Assembly (NCBI RefSeq): GCF_000220395.1 | Contig: NW_004086097.1 | Location: 34,989 to 98,988 of the forward strand | DNA: 64,000 nucleotides | Direction: 5' to 3' | From: Ichthyophthirius multifiliis | Taxonomy: Eukaryota > Ciliophora > Oligohymenophorea > Hymenostomatida | Part shown: positions 1 to 11,707 of the stretch, one piece after another | Layout: every line of letters starts with the position of its first letter | Numbering within the stretch: position 1 is the first letter of the stretch | Position numbers and translations under genes: made by a program | Notes under the pieces: generated by a model | The model's database searches: none | What the model saw: the letters and a program-made list of their open reading frames with translations, nothing else | What the model was told of the DNA's origin: nothing

Positions 1-1828
1 CCACTTTTTTTTCTTCATCTTATTATTTTCTGAATTCATTTTCCTACTCTCTAAGTTTATTCTCTAGTTCCATATATTTATTTCTCTCTATTTATACAAA
101 CTCGAAATCAATCTAATTAAAAACCAGCCCCTCGGTTCTTGATTGACTACTTTAATCCATAAGAATAAACATCGAAGTAGTCGAAAAAATAAGTCTATCT
201 AAATTTTTCAACTCTATTCTATTTCTTACAGGGCATCCATTAAGTAAAATAAAGCTCTCGTCTTACCCTTAAATTGGCTGAATGAAAATTATCCCGTTTT
301 CATAAACAATTTCTGCTATATTATGTTTTGTCAACCCTACAATAATATCCGCTTTCGGTTCTGCATATTTACTACCTATAATAGTTTTTTATCTATCTAA
401 AGTACACTGAATTTTATTATGAAGTTAAGGATCTTCATGAATATTAGTAAGGTAAGGTTTAGATAGATCAATTTAAGGTTTTTAATCTTCGTATTATTTA
501 TTTTCTTCGATTCTTTATTTCTTAGTTTTTGTTGCATCAACCAATAAATGTTCATTAGCTTCCATTTATTCTTTTTTGATCAAAATTTCTTAAATATTAA
601 CTTATTTTGTGTCTAATTTCTAAAGTGAGGAAACATCCATAGAATCTAAATTTATTCCAAATTATTCCTAAAACTTCTGCATGAAAATTTTCAATTTTTC
701 ATTTTCTTGAGTTAATTCTCTTATTAATTTATCTGTAGCACTTTCATTTACTGTAGCTTTATTTTTTATTTTCTTAGCTTAATCCGCATATCTTAAAGTT
801 GAAAGAGTTTCCTCCCAATTATCACTTGAAGGTGAAACTGCACAAATCATCAAAGTCTTCGAGTTTCCTCCCAAAGCATTACAAAGAATTTTCGTTAAGC
901 AACTTTCTCTATAAGGCACAACTGCTCCTTTTGATTTTCCCATTTCTTTTTCTGCTAAAGTTTAAATAACTTTCCCTAAAGTAGTCAAAGACTAATTGAT
1001 ATTTGACGCTTCTTTCAAACGAGCTCCTTCTGCTCCTGTTTTTCCCACTTTCTCTGACCCCGCTAAATCTACTAAATTAATAACCGAAAGTTTTTCGAAT
1101 TTTCTGTTATTATCCTTAGTCTCTGTTTACTTGAATTCAATTACAATAATAGTATGAGCCCTAGAAGAAGAAGCATTCATTTAAGTTGCAGCCACAGTTC
1201 TATTTTAAGTACCTCCATCCATAAGTTTTTCTATTTAATCATAGTCTTCTACAGGATGTTTACTTAAACCATCTGTATAGAATCCTAAAGATGTATTTTA
1301 TCTAATTTTCAACCCACCCACAGGTCTTTTAGTAACATTAACTAACAAATCCTACACAGTCTCATTATAAATTTCCAACATAGAACATTAAACTTCATAA
1401 ATAATATTCGGATTTGTATTACTTTCAATTTTTTTAAATATTTCCTAACATGCAATTGGTACAATTCCCTTATTTGCTCCATAACCAACCATAGAGTAAC
1501 TTTTACCAGCACCAGTTTACCCATATGCGAATAAACAACAATGATATCCTTACCAAGCATTATCTAATATTTATTATCCTACCTAGTTGTATACATGTCG
1601 TTAATCCGCATATTTATCTGAAACTGGGATCGCTAAATTATTACCATCTAATTCGAAACCGTCATGTGACCAAAATGAATAGTCGAATGCAAAATCTTTG
1701 TTCTTTTTAGAATCTTCTAAACATAATAAAGTTGTACGGGGACCATCCATATCTATACATAATTATGAATTTAGATCGATTTCTCTTTGATTAAATGGAC
1801 GAACTCTTACTGCAACTATTACACTCAT
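1..1828 (-). CDS. Kinesin-3 family motor protein with FHA domain (3' end outside window)
   Basis: This is a microtubule motor of the kinesin-3 (KIF1/KIF13/Unc104) type that would use ATP hydrolysis to carry cargo along microtubules. One open frame, with TAA/TAG as Gln and no intron seen, runs from the ATG at 1828 off the left edge (at least 609 codons). The N-terminus [16 protein letters not shown] is the usual kinesin start. P-loop [11 protein letters not shown] (about residue 105), switch I SSSRAH and switch II DLAGSEK are all intact, followed by [11 protein letters not shown] and an [15 protein letters not shown] segment at the motor end, then a neck coiled coil. About residues 420-510 look like the FHA domain typical of kinesin-3 ([31 protein letters not shown]). 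The motor is complete. Any PH or tail domain would lie outside the window. The family call is firm; the subfamily rests on the FHA domain and start. Confidence 0.93.
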
Positions 1829-2160
1829 TTATTTTATTTTATTATATGTGTTTGTTTATTTTTTTTTTTAGTTTTTTCTTTTTTTTCTTTTTTTTAGGTT
1901 TTTATTTTCTTTTCTATATTTATTATTTTTATTTTTTCTTTATTTTTTATTTTTATTTTTTTATTGTTTATTTTATTTTTATATATTTTTTTATAATTCT
2001 AAATAAAAATTAAAATGTAATTTTCGATAGACTACTCTATCTAATTTTAATCTATAAGAAGTAAATAGGTTTCGTTCAATGTTTATAAAATATTTCAATA
2101 TAAATAATTTAATTTAAAAAAATATTATGGCATTTAATTAAAATATATTAAAATAATATT

Positions 2161-2204
<44 letters not shown>

Positions 2205-2536
2205 AAATATAAATAATTGTATTCATAATTGAAAATTTATTTGATTATAATATCTAAAATATTTTTTAATATTTTTAATAAAAAAATATTCAATAAATTT
2301 TAATAATTATTATAATTTAATTTATATGATTTTGAGTAATTCTTTGAAAACAATTAATTAAACAAAATTATATTTTTATAATATTATATGAATTATTTTA
2401 ATAAATAGTATTTTTCATATTAGAAAGATATATATAAATTTTTATATTAAATAAATAATAATATTAATATAAGTAATAATAATATATATACAATATAATT
2501 TTTAATCCTTTAATATATATATAATATAACAATATA
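1829..2536. other. A/T-rich intergenic region with a TA microsatellite
   Basis: This spacer lies between the divergent side of the kinesin-3 start and the 3' end of the next gene. It is almost pure A/T, has a T-rich tract next to the kinesin ATG (about 1850-1990) and a (TA)n run at 2165-2198. No conserved coding signal was seen on either strand. Confidence 0.6.
2165..2198. repeat. (TA)n microsatellite
   Basis: Uninterrupted TA dinucleotide run of about 34 bases in intergenic DNA. Confidence 0.9.
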
Positions 2537-3681
2537 TCATTTCTAATTTAAGTTTATCTAATTTTTTTAAGAAGCATTAAATTTATTAATTTAAATATCT
2601 TAACTATTTTTTTTTAATAAAACTTTTATTTTTAATCTACTAAAACTTGATTATTTTAACTTTCTTTTAACTTAATTTCTTAAATCCAAAAAGAGTTTTC
2701 TTTAAACTAATTCCAAAAATCTTAATTTTCCTAAAAACATTTATAAGTCTATTAATAATCTCTTGATATACTTTTATTAGAACTTAAATTTAAATTATCT
2801 TTCCAAATATTATCTCCTGCATAATTTTTCATATAATAATAATTATTCATTTTTCTTTATTAATTTGAATTTAATTTAGAATAAACCGAATTGTTTTTTT
2901 ATTTATTATCAACTTCATAATTAAAAAAATAAGAGGCAAATTCTCCATAATTTTAGTTTTCTTTATTTTATATTATTTTTTATCCTTTATAAATACCTTA
3001 TTATCCTATTATTTCATGCATTCCATTATTATGAAATTTATTATATTTATTTGCTAATCTATTTTCATAATTATTTTTCTCAACAAACTTTCCATAACTT
3101 AAATCTAAAGATTATTTTCCTTATATATGTTTTCTTCTTCCTAAAAATACTTCCCTACCTTCTGTATCTGGCAATATTCCCCTTTATTTAATACTATTAT
3201 CTCTTGATAATTATTTCTAATTATTTTTATGTTCTAAAACAGTTTTAAAACATAAACTAAATCTCGGAGTTTCCTACTATTCTGGATAAAGAACTCTCTT
3301 GGTATTAACACTTTCTCTATTTAATGAATATGGTCTTGAAGTATTTTCATTATCGCTAGTTTTATTAATTAAATTTTACCAAACTCCTTGTGTACTATTT
3401 TTATCTTTATATTATTTTTGTTTTCTTTAAATGTCTTAGAAGTATTTACTAGAATCTTTTCGTAACCATTAAGAACGGTATTCTAATTATTTTTATTCTT
3501 TAGTCTTCTGATGGATAGATTATCTTAAATATTTTTTAAATGAACCTTATGAAATATTATTTATGATTAGGCTTTTATTCGATTATTTATTATATAAATT
3601 AGATATTTTTTTAGAACTTAAAGATTTATTAAGAGAATAATCTTATGAAATTTTAAATAAATTAAAGGATTAATTATTCAT
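2537..3681 (-). CDS. Asn/Gln-rich hypothetical protein
   Basis: I do not recognise this protein. A single open frame starts at ATG 3681 (MNNQSFNLFKISQDYSL) and holds many TAA/TAG Gln codons, with scattered G/C that sets it off from the flanks. It is polar (Asn, Gln, Lys, Ser), with basic stretches such as KKYLRQSIHQKTKEQ and aromatic patches near the C-terminus (FWNQFKENSFWIQEI). No known motif, membrane helix or signal peptide was seen. A 47-nt GT-AG intron near the 3' end (GTTAAG...AAATTAG, about 2554-2600) would bring in a TGA stop at 2537. Without it the frame stays open through A/T junk to a TGA at 2290, so the spliced end is preferred. Coding status is likely; function is unknown. Confidence 0.6.
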
Positions 3682-4235
3682 TTTCTATTATTAAAATTGA
3701 TTTTTTATTATTAACGATTTTTTAATTATTTAAACAAATAAAACAAAATAATGGATTTTAAATATAATTATATATATAAAATATATAATAAAATAAAATA
3801 AATTTTTTTAATATAATTTTTTATATATTTTTATATTTATTTTATTTATCTAAATTAATATTTAAATATATATATATATTAATATATTTTTTTATTTAAT
3901 ATTTTTTTCATTTACATTTTAATTTTATCAAAATATTTTATTAAAATTTTTTTTTATTTAATTATTTGATTAATAATTTAATAATCATAATCTACATAAA
4001 TATATAATAATTTTTATATGAAAAAATATTCATATATTTAAAAATAATAAATTTAATACCAATAAAAATAAAGATAATTTATTAATATATATCATTTAAA
4101 ATTCAAAGATATAACTATGTTAATAATAAAATAAGAAAATATAACAAAAAAAATTAAATTTTTTATTAAAAATTATAGAAAGTTAAAAAGAGAAAAAAAT
4201 AAAAAAATACAAGAAATTGTAAAAGAAAAATCTTT
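3682..4235. other. A/T-rich divergent promoter region
   Basis: These 550 bases separate the divergently placed starts at 3681 (-) and 4236 (+). They are nearly pure A/T with no supported ORF, and probably hold both promoters. No discrete motif was identified. Confidence 0.5.
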
Positions 4236-5736
4236 ATGGGTAATACTTTAAAATTATGTTCTCCTTAAAATGATAATTCTAACATAGATATGAATGAAAT
4301 ATTTATTTAAAGTTCTAATAAACATTCCACATAATAATAATTAATATATTCCTAATCTTTAAATATTGCAAAAAATCCAAACTAAACATCATAAATAACA
4401 AATCAAATTATATATTTAAATATAATGACCAGTAAATAAACTTAAAATCATTTATATGATTATTAAAGTGAAAAAATATTTTTTACATAAATGAAAGTTT
4501 AAAAATCTGGAACAATATAAATATTAAATGGTCAAATATAATTTTTATAAGAAAACCAAACTTTATCTTCAATCGACTATATTGAAGATTCTTTTACTTT
4601 TTAAAAAGAAGAAAACAATTATTTTTTAAGATAAATTTTAGAAAACAATTAACCTTCTAATAAAAGTGTATGGATATCAATAAGCAGCATTAAAAGTTTA
4701 CAAAAAAAAACTGGTTTTCGCCTTTTAGAAAACGATTATATTAGATTCGGAAGAATTTAATTAAAATTAATAAAAATTGTTTATAATGGAAATATATCAA
4801 AAGTAATAAAAAAAATTATTAAACTTTAATTTATTTGAAAAATAGACCTTAAAATAAATATTTAGTTAAAATAAAAATATTAATGAAAATAATTTAGCTT
4901 TAACCCCAATTTAATAATAGTAAAAATAATCAATAGAAGTAAGTTAGAAATTTTCATAAATATCCTTAACATCCGAAAATAGGCCGTATTGTAAAATATG
5001 TTTAGGAAATAAAGAAATAATAGAAGATCCATTAATAAACTGTTGTAGTTGTACAGGATCAATATCCTAAACTCATATCTAATGTTTATAATAATGGATA
5101 TAAAAAAGGGTTGAAAATTAAAACTGTTACTAATAACAATCATAATACTGCACAATAATTCCATCATAATGTTTTTTATGTGAGATATGTAAAATAAACT
5201 ATCCATTAGAGATAACAAAAGGCAACCAAGCTTTTAATATATTCGAAAAATTCTTTGAGAAAACTAAGAATAAAAAATACTTAATATTCGAATTTTTTAA
5301 TAGTAATAACTAAACAGATTAATTTGGAGTAATTTTGATAGATATCAGTGAAAAAGATAAATTTAAAATTGGCCGTTAATAAAACTCTGATATTAAAATT
5401 AATGATATTTCAGTATCTAGGAATCATGCCTAATTTACTTTTTAAAATAATCAATTATTTATTCATGATAAAAAATCTAAATTTGGAACACTTGTTTTAT
5501 TACGAGATAATCTTTTAATTAATGATAAAATAAAAAATGTTGTATTTTAAAATGGAAGAAGTATTTTAAAATTAATTGATTTGAAAGAAGATAAAATTTC
5601 ATTTTAAAATAATCGTCTTTCTCTCTCTAAAAATGTATATGAAAATAATTCATAATTTCTTGACACTTAAATTAATTAAAGAAATCTTGATTAAGAATTC
5701 TAAGATGTTGAAGCTTCACTGATAATTAAAAAATGA
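4236..5736 (+). CDS. RING-CH (MARCH-type) zinc finger and FHA domain protein, probable E3 ubiquitin ligase
   Basis: Two exons (4236-4802 and 4846-5736) flank a 43-nt GT-AG intron and give about 485 aa ending in TGA. The N-terminus is MGNTLKLCSP: Gly2 followed by a nearby Cys suggests N-myristoylation with possible palmitoylation. The middle is Gln-rich. Exon 2 carries a C4HC3 RING-CH pattern: CKICLGNK, a CCSC pair, THIQCLQQW, then a CFLCEIC pair. In known MARCH-type proteins this fold binds an E2 and transfers ubiquitin. The C-terminal third reads as an FHA phospho-Thr-binding domain: FKIGRQQNSDIKI, then SVSRNHAQF, then KKSKFGTL. The three parts together suggest a lipid-anchored ligase recruited by phosphorylated partners; the substrate is unknown. 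Splice phase is 0 and both exon lengths divide by three, which supports the model. Confidence 0.85.
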
Positions 5737-7564
5737 ACTTTTAATATTTAATTATATCATATATTTAAACATTTCTTTATAATTTATATAGATATATAAT
5801 AATATTTATAAAATACATATTTATGATATAATTTATATGCGTATTTTTCAAAAATTTTTTTTATATTACTTTTTCTGAATTTTGGCTTTATTATTATATA
5901 TAAAAATTATTCATTTTTAAAATATTAATATTAAATTTATATCAAATATAAATAAAATAAAATAATTATTTAATATATTTTAAATTCAAATATATTGTAT
6001 ATATATTATTTATCTATATATTTTATAATAATATTATTTTTATAAATAAAAAAAAACATTAAAATATATAATTTAAATTAGTATTTTTTATTTATTTTTA
6101 ATTTATTATAATATATTTATTTTATAAAAAAACTGTTATTAAAAATATTAATTATTTTATAAATCATTAATATAAATAGCTTATTTTTTTTGATAAAGTT
6201 TTAAAAAGAAAAATATAGTAAAAATATTATTTTAATGCATTTGCATATTATATATTCATATTTATATAACCATTTTCAAGAATGCTTAAAGAATTTCATG
6301 CAAGCCCAATTAAAATAAATAAATAAAATACTAACAAATAAACTTAAAGGTAAATTAAATACATAATAATCATCTTTTTAAATAAAATCTATTAATTTTT
6401 AATTTACAGATACACAAGCTATACGCATAAACATAAAATAAGTAATAGTTGTAAATATTAAAAAAGAAAATAATATCAAAATATATCCTACTACGCATGA
6501 TAAGCTTTGATTCTCATCAGAAAATATATTTAAGTATGTTCTATTTTCATAATTTATTACATGACCACTTTAAGAAAATATAATTTATTAATTCTATAAA
6601 TTTGAAAATTAACTTTAAAATTTTTCATAATTATCCACTAACAATTATTCATTATATTTTTCAGGTTTTTATTTTTATTAAATTATTTATTTTTCTATTT
6701 ATTTCTCTATTTACTACACCTGTTTTTTATCTTAAAAATAATCAGAATTAGATTATATTTAATTAGGATATAAATTTATATTATTAAAATTAAATTTGAT
6801 GTCAATATTAGAAATAGGAGTCTCTAAGAAGCTCATATACGTATTTTATTTTATTTTACTTTATTTTATTTATTTATTTTTATTTTTATTTTTATTTTTT
6901 TTTTCTTTAATTTATTTTAATTTTTTTCTAATAATTATAATATAAAAATTATTAATTTAATCATTATTTTTTTATTATTTTTATGAAATATAATATAGAC
7001 AGATTTTAAAGCAATTAAAAAAAATATATAATTACAATAAGCGTTATATATAAAATTTGTAATATATATAATATTAGATAAATAACGCATTCAAAAAATT
7101 AATACGATTTTTTATATTATTATAAATTATATAATTGAATTTAATGTTTATAAAAATAAACAATAAATTATTAATATTTTTGCTTTAATATTAAAATATA
7201 TTTATTTTATATTTATATATAGTTATATAATCTTTATATATAATTATTTATTATTTTATTTTTTTCGGATTTATTTATTATAAAAATTATAATTTTAATT
7301 CAATGTTTTTTTTAATAAATTAAATAAGTATTTAATTTTGTAATTATTAAATATAAAAATAATAAATATTTAATATTTTAAATTTCTAAAAAATTATAAA
7401 AATAAAGATTAATTTAATATTTATAATTATTTAAGCTTATTAAATACAATTTATTAATAGCAATTAACCCAGAAAAATACCACATTAGTATAATTAAAAT
7501 ATATAAAAAGATATAAATATATCTCATTTATAATATAAAATTTAAAAGAACTAACTTCTTTTTT
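5737..7564. other. A/T-rich intergenic region, one possible tiny gene
   Basis: About 1.8 kb of A/T-rich DNA between two genes that face each other. Apart from the weak two-exon candidate at 6282-6500, no coding signal was found. T-rich and A-rich strings are common (for example about 6840-6905). Confidence 0.5.
6282..6500 (+). CDS. Possible small two-exon gene (52 aa), hypothetical
   Basis: Weak candidate. The ATG at 6282 opens MLKEFHASPIKINKQNTNK; a 60-nt GT-AG intron (6350-6409) ends in the good acceptor TTTACAG, and exon 2 stays open to TGA at 6498-6500, giving 52 aa rich in Lys, Gln, Ser and Tyr. Local G/C is higher than in the flanks. No motif was recognised, and chance ORFs this short are common in this DNA. 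Confidence 0.28.
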
Positions 7565-10476
7565 TCATATTTTTGATTTAATTTAAATATTAAAATAATC
7601 TGAACTATCAAGTACATAATAGCTTTTAAAATTTTAAACATTCTAATCCAAAGGTAAGAGTTTTAAAACTTCATTAAATTCCTAAAATTCTTAATTAAGA
7701 ATAAGTTAAACAAATGCTTAAGATTCTGTAGTCCATGTAATTTTTTACAAAAACAAAGTACTTTAAACTTGAAATAATAAATTTTATAAGTGAACAAAAT
7801 CATCTTAAATAATATTAAATTTTTCTTCATTGCCATTTCCATAAACTACCCAAATTTATAGATTTTTTCTATTTTCATCATTAAGATTTTAAATTACCGC
7901 CTAAAAAGGTATTTATGCTATATATTTCGATTATACAACAATTTTTTCATTATAAAAATGATTTATTTTTCCTGATTTTTTTTCTATTTTTTCGTACTCT
8001 GTTTAATTTTCCAAACAATCACTAAAAATTTTCTCCAACTAATTTTTTTCTAAAATCCTTTAATAAAAAGTAAAAAGACTTTCCTTTTTTTAAAAATTCT
8101 ATACATTTTTTTACACCTCTAAATTAAATAAAAAAACTTCCCCATAAAATTCATCTAAAATTCCCCCATTTTATTTTTAAAAAACTTCCTCGACAAAATT
8201 CTTCAAATAAAGTACACTTTTAATAAACTTTACATTTTCAAAATCAAAAAACCCACTTTTTTCTAAATAAAAACCAGGCAAAACCACATATAATCCCAAT
8301 AAAGCGACATTAAGTATTTTCTATATTCCTTATTTTTAACAAAACCCTGACTTAATATTATAAATAATCTACAGAATTTCAACAAAAGATTTAACCCAAA
8401 CTTCCTCAAACTCCTAATTAACTACCAACCTATATAAAAAGCAGCATTTTCTAATCAAACAATCAAAATCTATTTATGAATCTTCAAATTATTATTTCTT
8501 CCCTTCCTATAATTTATCATCCAATCCCACACAAAAGAAGCTTTCCCTAAAAAACTACCCAAACCCATCAAAAAGTACAAAGCATTATTTAACAAAATAC
8601 TAAGGTAATAAAAGCCTACTTTTCTCTTCCAAGTCAAAAATATTCTAGAAAGAATTTGCAATAAGGATTATCCTTTAAACATGCGCCGGATTTTTCCACG
8701 AAGGCTCTTAAACGAAAAAAATATCATTAATTTATAGAATATTACATATATTTCCCTAAATCAACTCTTAATTTCTTATTCCGATATTTTTGCTCATTTC
8801 GTTAATAAATTCTTTATCATTTTATATATTGAGTAAACTCACGTCTAAAATTTAATTTAATTATTCCATATTTTTGTATTAAATTTTCCCTAAAAAATCA
8901 TATATTACAACCCTTAAAGAAAGTACTTTTTCCTTCAAATTAAATATTAAACTTCTCATTTCTTCCTTTGTTAATTCTTACTATTCTTCGAATATTTAGC
9001 TTAATACTTTTATTGATTTTATTCTGACTGAATCGTTTTCGTCATTGAGCATGTAAAATAGAATTTCGCGCACTTCTTGTGTAAATACTTTACTTTGTCT
9101 TCCGAAATTTTATATTATTTTTATAGCACTTTTCCTTATTTTGCTAAATTCATCTTCTAGTAAATGTGATATGGATCCATAATTATGTTTCAAAGTATAT
9201 TTTTGTTTTTTAAAGAATTATTTACTCAACTTTTTCCTATTAATAGTCTGAAAAAGATTCTAATTTTAACATATTCAATATTTTTGGTTCATCAAACAAA
9301 GGAAAATTATGAAATACTTTAGATGCTTCCAGTATTATTCCTTTTTCTAATGATCTTATAGAATTATTAGTATATTCGAAAATCGATTATAATTAATTTT
9401 TTGAAAAAAAATCTATTTTTTATTTAAATTTCATACATATGTATTAAAAAAATATTTTTTGTGAATTTTCATTCAAAACTAACTTTTAGCTTAAAATTTC
9501 TTCCAAAACTCTTTATTGTAAAAATGTCTTTTTTAAAATAAATCTTAGTGCTCTTTAACTTATTTCCTCTTTACTTTTTATCCAAAATAATATTTCCGGA
9601 TAAATTTTAGATTCTAAATATTAACTTTATTCTAGTTTGAAACTTTTAAATAACATTTTAAAGTATTTAAATTTTATTTAAGGTTTCAAGTTAATTATTT
9701 TTTCTTCTAAATATTAACCTTTTTGTAAAATTTATATATATTTTTATGAATTCTTTTTGAATATTTTATATATTAATATGAATATATCTTCTTTTATTTA
9801 TTCTATTTTTACTATAGGAATCTTATTTTTTAAATAAAAATTATTAATTATTTTTATTTATTTACTATATTTAATAATATTTCTAATAAATCTTAATTAT
9901 AGTAAATTTCATTTTAAATTATATATATATCCAATTAATTAGATACACCTTTCTTTTTTTTTTTTGTATATATAATAAAAAAGAAATTAAATATAATATA
10001 CTTGTAAATAATATATGCCTTATATTTATTCTTAACATAAAATTTTAATGAAAATTCCTAAAATGGCATAGTTTAATTCTTAATTTGTGATATTTTATTT
10101 TTCTTCAATTATTTAATTTAGGTTTCTTTTAAAAAGCTAATATAAAATAATTTTTATTTATTAAAAATGATTAATAATGGTATTTTTTGTTATTATACTT
10201 TTAATATTTAGCTTATTTTTTTTCTTTTATTGATTCTTCTATATCTAAAAATAATTTCTATACAGACTTTTATTTATTTCAATTAAAGTAAAATTCTCTT
10301 AATATATAATTTACTTATTTTAAACTTTATATTTTTTATTCGTTTTCTTAATTCATATCTTAAAACATGTTTTAATTTTGATCTTCTTCATTTAGTTTTT
10401 AATATTTTTATACTTAATCTAATTAATCTATTATTTATGTTTAAGTAAAATCTAACTATTCTTATTTTCTCTTCAT
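7565..10476 (-). CDS. INTS4: INTS4-like HEAT-repeat protein (Integrator complex subunit)
   Basis: This is a helical-repeat protein of the INTS4 kind, which in animals and plants sits in the Integrator RNA-cleavage module that processes snRNA and other Pol II transcripts in the nucleus. The strongest match is the block YGSISHLLEDEF / VREILFYMLNDEND / VRIKSIKVLSQI, which has the INTS4 pattern (Gly-x-Leu-Glu-Asp-Glu, then Asn-Asp-Glu, then Val-Arg), followed by EPSWKNPAHVQRIILIAN, like the INTS4 segment after its HEAT array. The C-terminal part runs open to TGA at 7565-7567. The N-terminal third needs several small introns; ATG 10476 (MKRKQEQLDFTQ) is the best start, but the first coiled-coil-like exons could belong to a separate small gene. 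Near 9195-9235 the frame shifts by one base with no good intron. Confidence 0.68.
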
Positions 10477-10705
10477 TTTTATAATTTAATAAAAAAAAAA
10501 AAAAATTATTTATTTTAAAAAAAAACAAAAAAAAATTAAAAATAAAAGAAAATTTTATTATTTTTTATTTATTTTTTAATCATAAAATATATAATGTTTA
10601 AATCTTAATATATATATATATATATATATAAATAAACTTTATTTAAAATAAATAACGATTTTTTTATCAAAAATTATATTTTTTGAAAATAGATTTTAAA
10701 AAATT
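10477..10705. repeat. Short spacer with a (TA)n run
   Basis: Spacer of about 230 bases between the INTS4-like start and the OPA3-like stop, both on the minus strand. It holds an A-run and a (TA)n run at about 10609-10630. No gene seen. Confidence 0.6.
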
Positions 10706-11305
10706 TCATTTTTATTAAACTTTTTTTAAATAACTTAAAATTTAATCTGTGCTAAAATTATCACTAAGAACTAAGGAATCTATTTCTTATTCTAAATTAT
10801 GCTTATATTGCATTTCTTCTTTAAGATTGTTTAAATTATTTTATAGTTTTTAATTAATAATAATTAAATTATCCATTTACTTAATATAATATTCATTATC
10901 GCTATTAACTTATTCTATTTTTTTTTCGCTTTTTTCTATTTATTTATTGAACAATTATTCTTTATTAAAGCTTTAAGCATAAGACCTAGTAATTTCAATA
11001 AGGGGAAGAACTAAAATACAGAAATAAATTATAATTTCATAATAAGTTTCTACTCCTTTTTCAATAGCAGCATTCTCATTTAATTCAATAATTTTATAAT
11101 CATTATTTTCTAATTTGTTAAATTTCCTATTTATTTTTGTATTTAATTTATATGAAGTATTTCCCAACCAGATAAAAAATTGCTTTATTTTTATATCTTA
11201 AAATTTGTCCGAATTTTACTGTGTATGTTTTATTTATGTTTTTTAAATTATTGGTCTTGCTAAAACTCTTATTATTAATGAAAATATTTTAAAAATAGGA
11301 AGCAT
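10706..11305 (-). CDS. OPA3: OPA3-like protein
   Basis: This is a member of the OPA3 family, small proteins tied to mitochondrial membranes (loss of human OPA3 causes optic atrophy with 3-methylglutaconic aciduria). The single exon gives 199 aa from ATG 11305 to TGA 10706; human OPA3 has about 179 aa. The order of features fits the family: N-terminal MLPIFKIFSLIIRVLARPI (cf. the KLxxLxIRQVSKPLA start), a middle ending FFIWLGNTSYKLN, the conserved ELNENAAIEKGVE (cf. LNEEAAAELGAE), a hydrophobic helix IIIYFCILVLPLIEI and then a coiled coil to the C-terminus. I take the upstream ATG because it restores the family's N-terminal helix. The membrane helix and coiled coil are seen; mitochondrial location is inferred. 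Confidence 0.85.
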
Positions 11306-11576
11306 TTTTTTATTTTAATTATATAATAATATTTTATAAATATTATATATAATATCTATTTTATTTTATTTTTATCAATTATTATTTATTTTTTATATTT
11401 ATTTTACAAATTAAAAATGAAAAATATTTATTTATAATTTATATTATTTTTAAATTTTTATGTAATATAAAGAATATAATAATAACAAAAAAGTTAAATT
11501 TTATATAATATAGATATATTTAATTTTAAGAATTTTTAGAAAGTAATAAAATAAAATGTTTTATAATTTAAAAAAT

Positions 11577-11660
11577 TCATTACTACTTATTAGCTAATTT
11601 ATTATAATCTTAATGATATTATTAAAACCTTTAAAAAATAAAATTATTAAAAATTAAAAA

Positions 11661-11707
<47 letters not shown>

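Noticed and set aside
1795-2013. Plus-strand ORF rich in Phe, Leu and Tyr next to the kinesin start
   Set aside because: It is a translated poly-T tract overlapping the kinesin-3 start on the other strand, with no motif.
4880-5218. Minus-strand 112-aa ORF
   Set aside because: Antisense to the RING-CH exon, whose Cys pattern and FHA domain are convincing on the plus strand.
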